This document shows positions 24,902 through 35,264 of a stretch of 64,000 bases of DNA, piece by piece. The DNA is from Paulownia fortunei (Eukaryota > Streptophyta > Magnoliopsida > Lamiales > Paulowniaceae), in NCBI GenBank assembly GCA_019321725.1, contig CM033124.1, positions 1,922,001 through 1,986,000 on the forward strand. The letters run 5' to 3'. Under the pieces are notes generated by a model that saw only the letters and a list, made by a program, of their open reading frames with translations, ran no database searches and had not been told where the DNA came from. The translations under genes and the position numbers were made by a program. Within the stretch, counting starts at the first letter, position 1; each line of letters begins with the position of its first letter.

Positions 24902-25153
24902 AATCATGTGTAATACATCGCTTAACAATTCAATTTGAACAGCTCTGGGTGGCATGGAACGAGCCATTTATTTATCAATTTTTATTTGTTTTGGCACTAT
25001 TTGGATGTCACTGAAGGTAGTTCTTACAAACTAATACTTGCACAAGAATTCCAGCTTGCTCTCTCCCATGTATGAACAAGTGAACCAAAGAAGTCTGTTG
25101 GCGCATTTATTTTCACATGAGAAAATAGGTTCTTAAAGCATTATATTCTTTTG

Positions 25154-25277
25154 GACGGTTTGACCATTAACTGAAACGTCCATCTCTATCTGTGTAATGA
25201 AATGGAAACAGTGAAGACGGTTTGACCATTAACTGAAACGTCCATCTCTATCTGTGTAATGAAATGGAAACAGTGAA
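25154..25277. repeat. Exact 62-bp tandem duplication
   Basis: The units 25154-25215 and 25216-25277 both begin GACGGTTTGACCATTAACTG and appear identical along the whole length. They are head to tail with no spacer. Identity points to a recent duplication or an assembly-level duplication. Confidence 0.92.
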
Positions 25278-26193
25278 GAATGACCTAAGCTTTGAGAGTG
25301 ATGTTCCTACTGAAAATCTTGCCATGAGCCACCCATATCCTATCTTTTTGTGCATTCACAGCCATCTTTATGAACATCAACAGAAATTTGGTTGTGACTT
25401 GTGTGATATGTTATTATAAATTGCGACAGAGAAAAACATTTACGAGAAAAGTCTTCATTTCAAATTGTTTGATCCTACTCGTTGTTTCCCACTCTTTCGC
25501 ATAAATCCAGTACATGAATGTCTCAAATTTAGTGTTCGCATTTACCTTTTTGGGATAATCTAACATAAAGATTCATTAAATTTAGTGTTTTCATTTTCTT
25601 GTGATAAGTATTTATATATTTTATTATATTTATTTTATTGGGCACAGGACAATGCACTTTGATATTAAATGACCATGTAAATAACTATAGAGCAAAATTG
25701 GATTTAAAATTGATTTAACAAGTTACGCGTTTTACGAGATAAAAGTACATTTTTTTGTCTAAGCTTACTCTAATATAAAAGTGCATTAATTGGTGATTTA
25801 TGCATTTTTATGTAGTTTAATTATCTTTAAGGGCGTAAGATTATGTTTATGCAAACCTTTCTTCACACACTTAGTAATATATTTTCTTTTACTTTTCGTG
25901 GTTTTTTAATTGATTATTTTAATGGAAGAAAACCTTTTAAAAAGAACAATAAAAATATCCATTTTTTCCCAAGTCCCTTTTCCTCCAACTGGCCCACATA
26001 AAAACAAAAGATCATTAGGGAAAACCTATTTTTAATTTTAATTTTTTTTTTAATATTATCACAATCTAATTTTCAACAACCTTATGGTCGTTGGAATTTT
26101 ATGTACAAAAGTGGGACATTCTCATTGAATTTTAAAATCGTCTTCATTAATTTCGTTTTTTTTTCTCTTTTTTTGCCAAATTTCTATAATTTT

Positions 26194-29100
26194 CTATAGT
26201 GATAATGAGGGTAATGATAGTGAACCACCATGGTTGGTGGTAATATACAAAATCAAAATAATTAGAAGAGACAATAACATAGTGGTGGGTGGAGATAATT
26301 GAGTTGGTGCCGCGCCGCTCCCAAATATCATACTAAAGTAGTCACCATCGCTCCCGCTGCCGCCGCCACGGCCACCGTCATTAGGCCCCGCACCACCATC
26401 GTTGGTTGCTCCGTTGGCCCCTCCCCCTCCCCCTCCCCCGTATGATATGCTAACACTATTGTCCCTGCATTACAACGAGCATTATTAGTTCAAAAATTTC
26501 GCTTTCTCAAACGTATTAGCAATCAACGCATGCGATGTGTGTCCAAAACTTGTGTATCAAAACAGGTATATAAAGACTATGGGGGCTGAACCTAGCAGTC
26601 GGCTCCCTCACTTGTCTGTAATTTCAAATTTTACATATTAAATTCCTAAACTATTTGTCCTCAAGTCCAAAAATTCTAGCTCCATCCTGACCGATCCTGA
26701 CCGACCGACCGTGCATTACAAACACGATCTAAACACAAGCATTGAGCATCTTAGCATTTCCCATCAAAAGAGGGCAACAGTTGTTAGTTATGGGCCCTCC
26801 TATTGGAAACCTAAATCTAAGGGAATAAACCCCCCACCCCCCACCCACCCCACCCCACCCCCATGTTAAGACACTAGAAAGGACCTTTTATTACTGGTTG
26901 CAAAAGTCCATGCACAAATAAGGAATAGCCCATTTGAAAGAGACATTAGGATTGGAATAAGTTTGGGAAAAAAATGGACCCCATGGGATCCATACCATGG
27001 GGAAATGCATGTGGAACATAGTTCCTCTCACAGAATTTCATTTCCCCACGATCATCATGAAGACAAAAATTTGAGTTTGTTAAGTAGACTTTTGTCTGCA
27101 AAGAAATATTTATTTACTCTCCAAGAAACATAGACACATTTAACTTTTGTGTGTGTGTGTGTGTGTGTGTTTTCAAATGAATAGAGCTTATCAATTAGGT
27201 TTAAACTTCATGTCTTTGGATTAGAATGTAAGGTTTTGTTTCTTGCTAGGCTCAATATTCTTGCCTGGTCCCGGGGCAATCTGGACCCTATACGAAAAGC
27301 TAAATTATTTTATAATGCCATTTAAAAAGAATTGGTAAATTAACTTCATTTATTTTATCCATTTTAAATAACTTGAGTCAAAAAGTTTCAATTAGCAGAA
27401 AAGAGGGCTAAGAGGGTCATTTTACCTGAAAAACCTAATGTGTGAATCAAATTCAAAGGCTCTAATTGTATTAGTCGGCAAATACTAGTAATAGAAAAGA
27501 GGGCTAAAAGGGTCATTCTATCACCAAGAATATGAGAGCCAAGCAAATGGGCCAAAGGGCAAAAGCCTTTTTTTCCCCCCACTGGCAACAAGCTGGTTGT
27601 TAAGTGGGCCTAAAAGGAATCAAACTAGTGGGCTGGGCCCACATCCCCAAAGTTCTAAGGGGAACATTTGGGCCCCAAAGCATGAAGCAGAGAATATAAT
27701 CTCTGTTCACATTCACACAAGACAGAACCTGGGGATGCCCTACATTATCCATAATCAATAAATATTTTTTTTAAAAAAAGGGAGAGAAAAAAGGATACTA
27801 GCTATTTAAGTCTCCTGAAATATGAAATAAAACACTTCAGGAATTTGGAAAGATGTGCCTCGCATGCATTGGGATTAAACTCACAATGGATTGATACATT
27901 TGAAATAAAGATTTCAATCCGTAATTATAAATTTATTTGAATAATGAATTTTAAATTATTAAACTTTTATTTTAATTTTTTTTAAAGTTATTGTGGATAG
28001 ATTTTAAATTTATATTATATTATTTGAAATTCTTTTACGAAATCCTCATTTCAAATCCAAATCTTTTCATCCACATCCAATATTAAAAAATCAATTCTTT
28101 TACCCTTGAAAAAGTTGATTGGCCACAAAAAATACTTTTATGATTTTTCACAATGATCAATCAACTTTTTCTGCAATAGAAAAATCAATTTATTATAACT
28201 TATATATCTAACCACATACATATTCAACACTTTGATGCTATCCGAGTTCAAATTCCGCATTTGTCCCCACTTGAAAGAAACTGATCGATCCACAATACTG
28301 TGTGTCTTATTGCAAATTGAATTCTTTATTTCAAACGATATTTCATCTTCTATTTTAATATTATTAATGCAAGTCACTAATATAAAATGACATCATCAAT
28401 GTATATTTGACGTGTATTAATAATATATAATATTATAATAAATGATGAAACATTATTTGAAATAATGGATCTTGTTTTCCCTATTGTGACCAACAGCTAA
28501 AAATATAAATGGCTACTTTCAAAAAATACTAAAAGCAGAACTGATAAAAGCCCTAAAAGACAACTCGAAACCACAAGGCTATTTGGTCAACCAGATTCTT
28601 AAAGAGGGCATCACCATGCGGATCAATGTGCCCTTTTTTATTAGCATTGTATCGTAAAATTCCCTTTTCATATATACTTTTAAAGAGTGAAATTTTTGGA
28701 TAGACGCGTGGGTGGTGAAAAACACAACCCTTTAATCCAATAAGAGGTCGGAAAAAATTGTGTTCTAGAGCTCTCAAAAGAAAATTTTGTTACAACATAG
28801 ACATAGAAATGGTTTCTTCCTAATAAATTTGTTTGCACTTTCTTTTATTCGTTCTCGTCCAGCCATTACTTCTACTATGTTTCGATTTATATGATTCAAT
28901 CAATTTTGAAGTGTAACACTTAAATCACATAAATCGTGACAGAGCAGAAATCAAAATCACATAATCCATAATTGATTCATTTATATATTTTCCTTATTTG
29001 TTTCAAGGGGAGTTGGAGACTGGTAAGCTTGGCTATGATTAAGAGAGGGGGAAAGAGGTTAACAAGAAACTTCTAAGTTCGGTATTAAACCCATTAATAT

Positions 29101-32100
29101 CTTCAACGGTAGAAATGCAAGATATATACTAGCATTCTTGGAGCCACTTTCAATCAAGTGGAAGAACCCAAAAAAAAAAAAGGCTGCAAAAACAACCAAG
29201 TGGGACACAAGAAGCATCCTAAAAGTCTTTGTACCCCACCCCCACCCCCACCCCCACCCCGCCCCCGCCCCCGCCCACCAGATGGTGTGAAAAGACAAAA
29301 ACACCCTTGACGCGCCAGACATACGTCAGGGAGCAATGGCATCCACTAACAAACTAGAAAGGTTCAACTCTAATGGCACTTGCAAAAACCCATCGCTACT
29401 ATGATACTTGTGACAAAGAATCATCACCATTTGTGTGTATTTTTTCACAAGCAGTCAATGTCTAGATTCGCAAGTGATCGCTAACATTTTATGTATGAAA
29501 AATTAAAAATTGAGGAATTATATATGTGTGTACCTGGGGCCACCAAGAACACCGGCATTCATGGTGAGTTGGTCAATGAGAGCAGCAGACTTGGGCTCAA
29601 CGCTGGAGGCCTTGGCATATTGCATGCTGAACCCTTCTCCCGATGGCACGAAGAAGGCACCATTTACCATTACGTCCCCATCTGTCCTCCAGTTCCAGTC
29701 AGCCCACTCCCCCTCGTCTGTGTCCACCCGCTTCGTCACCTGTTTTAAGAAATCCAACCAATTTTTAGTCACTTACAGAAAGAATTGCATACCAATGTCA
29801 TAAATGAACAATGGTTTAGTACTTGAGTTCACTTTGGTCTTTTCATCGTGCATTTCATTTGCATATAGTAGTCGAATTCAACGAGGCTAATGGTTAAAAT
29901 TCATTCATACTTGCTGGATTTAGTGATCGATTTGTTCAAATTCTTGGTGATTATGACAAGTACAACAACTTTTCATGAAGAAATTTTGCAGGCAAAATTC
30001 AAATTCATTTGTTGCAAGCTGTGGAAAAGTAAGGAGAATCGAAGGATATCACTGTCTAAAGAAATAAATTTGGTCCAGCACTAGGTGACTAGTTGTCTTC
30101 CTTATTTCACATCAATATTATGATAACACACACATAATTGCACATCATATTCAATTAATCAATTCAAACTTTCATTTTCAAAAAATTAATTCGCTTTCAA
30201 CTTGGCCGTTCTTGTAATCTCAACCTTTAGCATCCCCACTCTCATGCACACTCACAAATAGAAAAGCATAATAATGAAAAGATTGGTTGGGGACACACAA
30301 GTAAAAAAGTTTATAGGATTTATGACAATAACTACATATCATTAAATCAACATTTTCTTCTTGTCCCATATCATTTAAACACACCAACAAATAGAATCGA
30401 AAGTGTAAATTATGTAAAACCATTACCTCCTTAGCATTAGGGTCAGTTGGTGCAGTATACCGATTGCCCTGACTGTTAATGGTAGGATTAGCACTTCCCC
30501 CAATTGCATACATTTGCCATTCTGTAAAATCATTGTTCACCACATGAATGTAACCCCTCCTGCACCTTGGCATCCTCTGCACTAGCCCCTCCCCGAAGTG
30601 ATTAAAAGCTATTGTCACCTATTTCATCCCAATCATTGTAAAAACCTACTAGAATAACGAATATATGTAGACAAAATATCACAATGAACGCTTAAAAACA
30701 TGTTTTACCAAGAGTTTCCAATCATGAATTCAAGAAATTCTAACCTGCATTCCGGAGTCAGCCAAGTACTTATCATTGTGACCGAGCAACATAACCTCAT
30801 CATGGTGGGAAAAATAGCTGTTAGAAATGGTAATAGCAGTAGAACCGATAATGGCATCTATCAAGCCATCGGTACAATGTGACAAAGCACAGTGATCAAT
30901 CCAAAGATTCCTGGATGCATAAATCGATATCCCATCGCCATCCGATTTGCCCCTCCACCCAGCGTGGGTTGGACTTGATCGTATGATCGTATGCCCTGAT
31001 GGCAAACAATTATACACATGCACATTATGAATGATCACATTACTAATATACTGCAGAGTAATGCAGCCATTTCCGGTTATATGCACATTAGCTCCTCGGC
31101 CATCAACCGTTTTATAGCTGTTGAAAATCAGTTCGTGCTTAAGCTTGATAACCATGTTTGATTGGAAGATGATCCAGAGGGGCTCATCTTGGATGACCGC
31201 GTGGCGGAGTGTGCCGGGGGTGGGGTTCATTGTGTCGTGATCAGAGGAATCGGTGACGACGTAGAAGCGGCCTCCCTTGCCGCCCATTGCACCCCGGCCA
31301 AAGCCGATGGCGCAGTCGGCCAGGCGCTGGCGGTTGGCGGCCCAATTGGGGTCGCAACGCCAGCAGTCGTCGATGGGGTTGCCGGTCAGGCATTGGGCCT
31401 GGCCGTTGATTGCTGAGTTGGAGACGAGTTGGCGCCTTCTTGTTATTGAAGCATTGACACTCCTGCGTAAAAATCACAAACACAAAATGAGAAATTCGTG
31501 ATAAAAAAATGTTCTTTGCTTTTTTGGGGTGAAAAATGGAGGGTGGGGGCAAAGATGGAAACTTGAAAACCAAGAGCCAAAAGGCGAAGAATTCATAAAC
31601 TGAAATAACCACTTCTGCATATTGCCAAAAAAGAAAAAACAAGCAGTAAAGAAAAATATGAGAACATGCAATAAAGCAATAACATGACAAAACAGAGGAA
31701 AAACTCATGAAACAGGGCAATGTAAGAAATCTAAATTGAGTGAGGCACAGATCTTGATTGCTACAAAAATTAAAAACCAAATTACATCACACCAATAAAT
31801 TCATAAACAACGTTGATAACAGAGGAGGAGAATAAGAGAAACACACGCAGACACACACACATATGGGCGGATAAATTTGTGCCAAAAGAGTTGGCGTAGA
31901 AAGACAGCAAGTCCAAATGTGATAATGCAGCAGCAAAACCCAGATGCAGAGCTCTTGGTTTAATGGTACAGTTCTACCAAAAGAAGAAAACCCAACTTCT
32001 GAAAGCTCTTAGAGAACAAAACCCAGATGGAAAGTTCCAATCTTGAGCAAAACCCAGATGGGATTTTGAGCTCTGCTTTTCACAATGCACAACAACAATG

Positions 32101-32302
32101 TATATAGTATGTGTATTCACGTATCTATCCATCTATAGAATCACATATCTGTATGTATGTACCTTTGTACTTGTTGAACCACAGCTTCAGGGTCGGGGTG
32201 TTGATGAGGGAGGGTGAGGTTAAAGAAAGTGGTGGATGCAATAAAGGAAGAGAGAGAGGTGAAGAAGAGGCAAAACAAGAGAATGCTGGTGTGAGGGAGC
32301 AT
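26194..32302 (-). CDS. PMR6: Pectate lyase, GPI-type (PMR6/PLL13-like)
   Basis: Five exons on the minus strand: 32163-32302, 30745-31462, 30427-30618, 29534-29739, 26194-26464. All introns are GT..AG and the 1527-bp CDS gives 508 aa. A signal peptide ([20 protein letters not shown]) precedes the mature enzyme. The PL1 parallel beta-helix starts near 70 ([21 protein letters not shown]). Diagnostic motifs are [12 protein letters not shown], the calcium-site block [31 protein letters not shown], and [17 protein letters not shown] (301-317) with the catalytic-arm arginines. Exon 5 adds a Gly/Asn-rich linker ([16 protein letters not shown]), [12 protein letters not shown], and a hydrophobic stretch [13 protein letters not shown] typical of a GPI-attachment signal. 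It cleaves de-esterified homogalacturonan in the wall; Arabidopsis PMR6, a GPI-type family member of similar length, affects wall pectin and powdery mildew susceptibility. Orthology to PMR6 is inferred from the tail and length. An upstream in-frame ATG at 32329 is an alternative start. Confidence 0.92.
27148..27171. repeat. (TG)n microsatellite
   Basis: About twelve TG units lie within pectate lyase intron 4. Confidence 0.9.
27890..28090. repeat. MITE-like family C, copy 1 (in pectate lyase intron 4)
   Basis: AT-rich unit with the recurring words TTTGAAATxxxGATTTCAA, GAATTTTAAATTATT, GATTTTAAATTTATATTATA, and a right end rich in ATTTCAAATCCAAATC. The same arrangement is seen near 36795-37015 and 49709-50000, which suggests a dispersed non-autonomous element. 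Boundaries are approximate. Confidence 0.45.
29234..29278. repeat. (CCCCAC)n/(CCCCCG)n minisatellite-like tract
   Basis: Five or more C-rich hexamers on the plus strand form a G-rich tract on the transcribed strand of the pectate lyase gene, inside intron 4 about 250 bases downstream of exon 4. The G-rich strand contains repeated runs of four or more G and could form G-quadruplexes in RNA or DNA. Confidence 0.85.
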
Positions 32303-33084
32303 CCTTAGAAGGCAGAAAAAAAATAACAAGGGAGGGGTGGAAGAGTATATGTTGTGCTTTGCTTTGCTATTGTTTGTATTCTTGTAAAGGAGACTCTAAA
32401 GGAAGGAAGAGATTTCTTGCTTCCTGGATGGAGATTTTTGGAAAATGTGATGATGATGGTTTATACAATAAATCACAGTATTTATGGCCGATAATAATGG
32501 TGTTAATTTTGCACTATTTTAAAGGAAGAAAAATGAAATGAAATGGTGTTGCTTTCTTGGTAGGGTGTTTAGGAGGTGTTATTCTTTTCTTCTTTCTAGT
32601 AAAATGCAATTTGCACCCTATAAATAAGTCATTTAAGCACTTTTCACCTTAAGATATAATAAAAATTAAACATTTCATATTTTTAATACATCTTTTGATA
32701 AAAAAAAATATAATTTCAAGTGGCATTATGCACCATTAAATTACACCGCTTTGTTATTTTGCACCTTTGAATTTATTTTAGAGGGTATAAAGTGCTAAAG
32801 TGATGTAATTTAAGAGTATATAGCGCCACATGAAGTCACTACCGATGTTTTTGTGGAAAAGTATATTAGGGTGCAAAGTGTTACCATTTAATGGTTTTGA
32901 GGTGTAAAGTGTAAATTCCTTATTTTTAGGTGTGGAAAGTGGCTAAATGGCTTGTTTCTAGGGTGTAAAATGCATTTTACTCGTTCTTTCTTTTCTTGAG
33001 TTCAATTAATTTTTTCATCATGAAGGAAAGTAGAGATTTTTGGAAGGGGGTGGTGGCTTTGGTGGGGACATGATGATGGAAGAG

Positions 33085-33160
<76 letters not shown>

Positions 33161-34905
33161 GAGGAAAGAATAGTATATCTCTCTTCCTTTGCAGGAGCAA
33201 TCAGGCTCTTCACATTCCTATCTTGCTAGCTAAATATGCTGTGGGAGAATTGTTTTTTTTTTTTTTTAATGCTAAATTTATCTCTCTATTTTTCTTTATT
33301 TTAAATCAAAATTATTTTTCTAAAAATACTATTTCCATCTAACTTCCAACTACTATTTTTTTGAAGATATTTTTTTAATATACTTCAAATTCTTACTTTT
33401 ATTTTTTTTATAAATTCATATTCAATTAAACTAGATGTATAATATCAAGAAAAAGACAGCATATTTGATCCGAGGAAATACTATAAAATAAAATAAATTC
33501 TTGGAAGAGTGAAAAAGAGAAAGAAACATTTGTCAAAAGGCAGATTTTTAGAGGGAGAGATAGATAGATAGAAAGGGACTAGAGGGGCGGCTTATCCAAC
33601 CAGGTCTCTTTCTTTATTATCTTTCTATATTTCTGCATAATTTCCTGATGAAACAATTTTCTCTGGATTTCGGCTGCTGAACTGATGATTCTTTGCTGGA
33701 AGAAGGCAACATTATTATTATTATATTATATATATGGGTTCTGTTAACAGTGTCTGCACACAGACTTTCTTTTCTTTCACACTTTACATGGGAAACTAAA
33801 CCTAGGAAGACTGAAAGTTTCTTGTTTTTTTTTTTTTTTTGTCTTTTTGGCCTTTGGAGAACCAGTAATTACAATGGGGATTAGGCTTTTGTTTTTCATT
33901 GGTAAAAAGGGGCTCTTTCTTTTTGAATTAGCAAAAAGAAAACAGGTTAGTTTGGTGGTAAAGCCTCAAAAGGTGGTGCTGTTTTCATCACTTGATCAGC
34001 CAGTAATCAGATTCTTACAAAGTTACCAACACTATTTTAAGATCACTTGCTTCTTTTTCCTTTTATTTATGTGTGTGTATATATATATATGTATGATCCA
34101 GGGATCATAATATATTATCTATATTCTAGAATAGAATGTAAGAAAGAAGAAAAAAAATCCAAAAGCTGAATCAATAAATGAAGTTGATTTTTCAAATATT
34201 GAACCGCAGAAATTTTTTAGTTATGAATCGGGTATATCAATGAACCCGGTTATTACAATTGTTACATTTTTAATATTTTAGAGAAAATAATTTTTTTATA
34301 TTTAATAATTTTATATATAAAACTTGTAGCTCCGTCTTTGTATATATTATATAGCGTATGGATAATGTTATACAAAAACATAGACACATGCATGTGATAT
34401 CGTGATTTTTTTAAAAATATTATTGTGATATATCATATTTATATATGTGTGTGTGAATAAGGTAAAAATTTGACCATTTATAATTGATATTGAACTTATA
34501 TATACAGATATTGTTGGTGACAGATGTTTGTAAATGTATTTGCAAGCTATGATGTTGAGGGGGAAAAAAGAACAATAGATTTCAAATAGAATTTTTACAA
34601 AGAAAGAAAATGAATTGATAGGAAAAAAACACTAATTTTTCAGTTAATTTTTCAATTTATGTCACGAGTGCTCAACATCTTAGGAAAAAGAACAATAACT
34701 TCCTATTGTGTCACGAGTGTTCAACATTGTATGAGGTAATTTTTCAGAATATCGATATATTATAGTAAACAATTATTGTCATAAATCCACCATGGAGAAT
34801 TTTTCTCTTTTTTTATTTTTATTTTAAATTTTAAATTTTGTTTTTATTTTTTATTTGAGAGATGAGAGGCATCACCTAACTTGTGACTAGCAATATTTTT
34901 GGAAT
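32303..34905. other. Upstream region of the pectate lyase gene and adjoining AT-rich DNA
   Basis: This should contain the pectate lyase promoter (read leftward). It holds a compound microsatellite at 33086-33157 and long T runs (33251-33267, 33823-33840). A GC-richer patch at 33570-33640 has a (GATA)n stretch next to it. No gene can be supported; the frames here derive from the simple repeats. Confidence 0.45.
33086..33157. repeat. Compound (TG)16(AG)20-type microsatellite
   Basis: About sixteen TG units run without interruption into about twenty GA units. The tract lies roughly 0.8 kb upstream of the pectate lyase start codon. Confidence 0.93.
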
Positions 34906-34910
34906 GAAGC

Positions 34911-35262
34911 TGGACCGATCGATTCAAATTATGAATCGAGGTTGGTCCAATTCAATTAACTTAAATGATTATTTTTTTAATTTAATCGGTCAAATCTAAT
35001 TTATTTTTTATTTTATGAGGAAGTTTAAAGTCTTAAATTTTGTATTTTATTATATATATATATATATATATATGATTATTTGAATTTTGAGTTTTGTTAG
35101 ATTTTTTTATAATTGATTATATATTTATTTTTTTACTTTTAAAATATATTATATAACATTTAATATATTATATTATTATTTTAAATAACTTATTAAAAAA
35201 GATATTATAATTATTGTTAGATCGATAGCATAATAATTGAATCAATCCGATTAAATAAATCG
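34911..35262. repeat. MITE-like family A, copy 1
   Basis: The copy begins near TGGACCGATCGATTCAAATT and ends near TAATTGAATCAATCCGATTA. Between are AT-rich blocks (ATTTTGTATTTTATTATATA, GATTATTTGAATTTTGAG, TTTAATATATTATATTATTA) that recur in the same order at 58461-58875. Short imperfect inverted ends and lack of coding sequence suggest a non-autonomous element. Confidence 0.55.
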
Positions 35263-35264
35263 CT

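Larger units (their letters stand above)
23322..26193. other. Convergent intergenic region between PP2A B' and the pectate lyase
   Basis: The 3' UTR of the plus-strand PP2A gene starts here. GGAGGTATGAGT near 23540 could be a 3' UTR splice donor. The 3' UTR of the minus-strand pectate lyase enters from the right. Between them lie a palindromic MITE-like structure, a 39-bp tandem repeat and an exact 62-bp tandem duplication, listed separately. No additional coding sequence was found. Confidence 0.5.
26465..29533 (-). other. Intron 4 of the pectate lyase gene (3.07 kb)
   Basis: Donor AG|GTACACAC at 29533 and acceptor TAATGCAG at 26465-26472 (minus strand) keep the frame as …GGP-R-DNSVS…. The intron contains C-rich runs (26830-26862), a (TG)n array, an imperfect 25-bp direct repeat (27398 and 27494), a MITE-like copy (about 27890-28090) and a (CCCCAC)/(CCCCCG) array (29234-29278). 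The latter creates spurious Gly/Trp-rich frames. No independent gene was seen inside. Confidence 0.85.

Noticed and set aside
29059..29342. Gly/Trp-rich minus-strand reading frames with a hydrophobic tail, considered as the pectate lyase C-terminus
   Set aside because: They are translations of the C-rich minisatellite. No acceptor there gives a phase-compatible join, whereas 26464 joins perfectly to a family-like tail.
29518..29533. Ending the pectate lyase at [12 protein letters not shown] without a fifth exon
   Set aside because: The sequence at this point is a good GT donor, and the downstream exon restores a longer conserved tail. Kept only as a possible alternative isoform.
31162..31501. 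Plus-strand frames opposite pectate lyase exon 2
   Set aside because: Antisense shadows of a GC-rich exon whose minus-strand translation is clearly pectate lyase.
33040..33342. Frames rich in Val/Cys and Arg/Glu repeats
   Set aside because: Direct translation of the TG/AG microsatellite.
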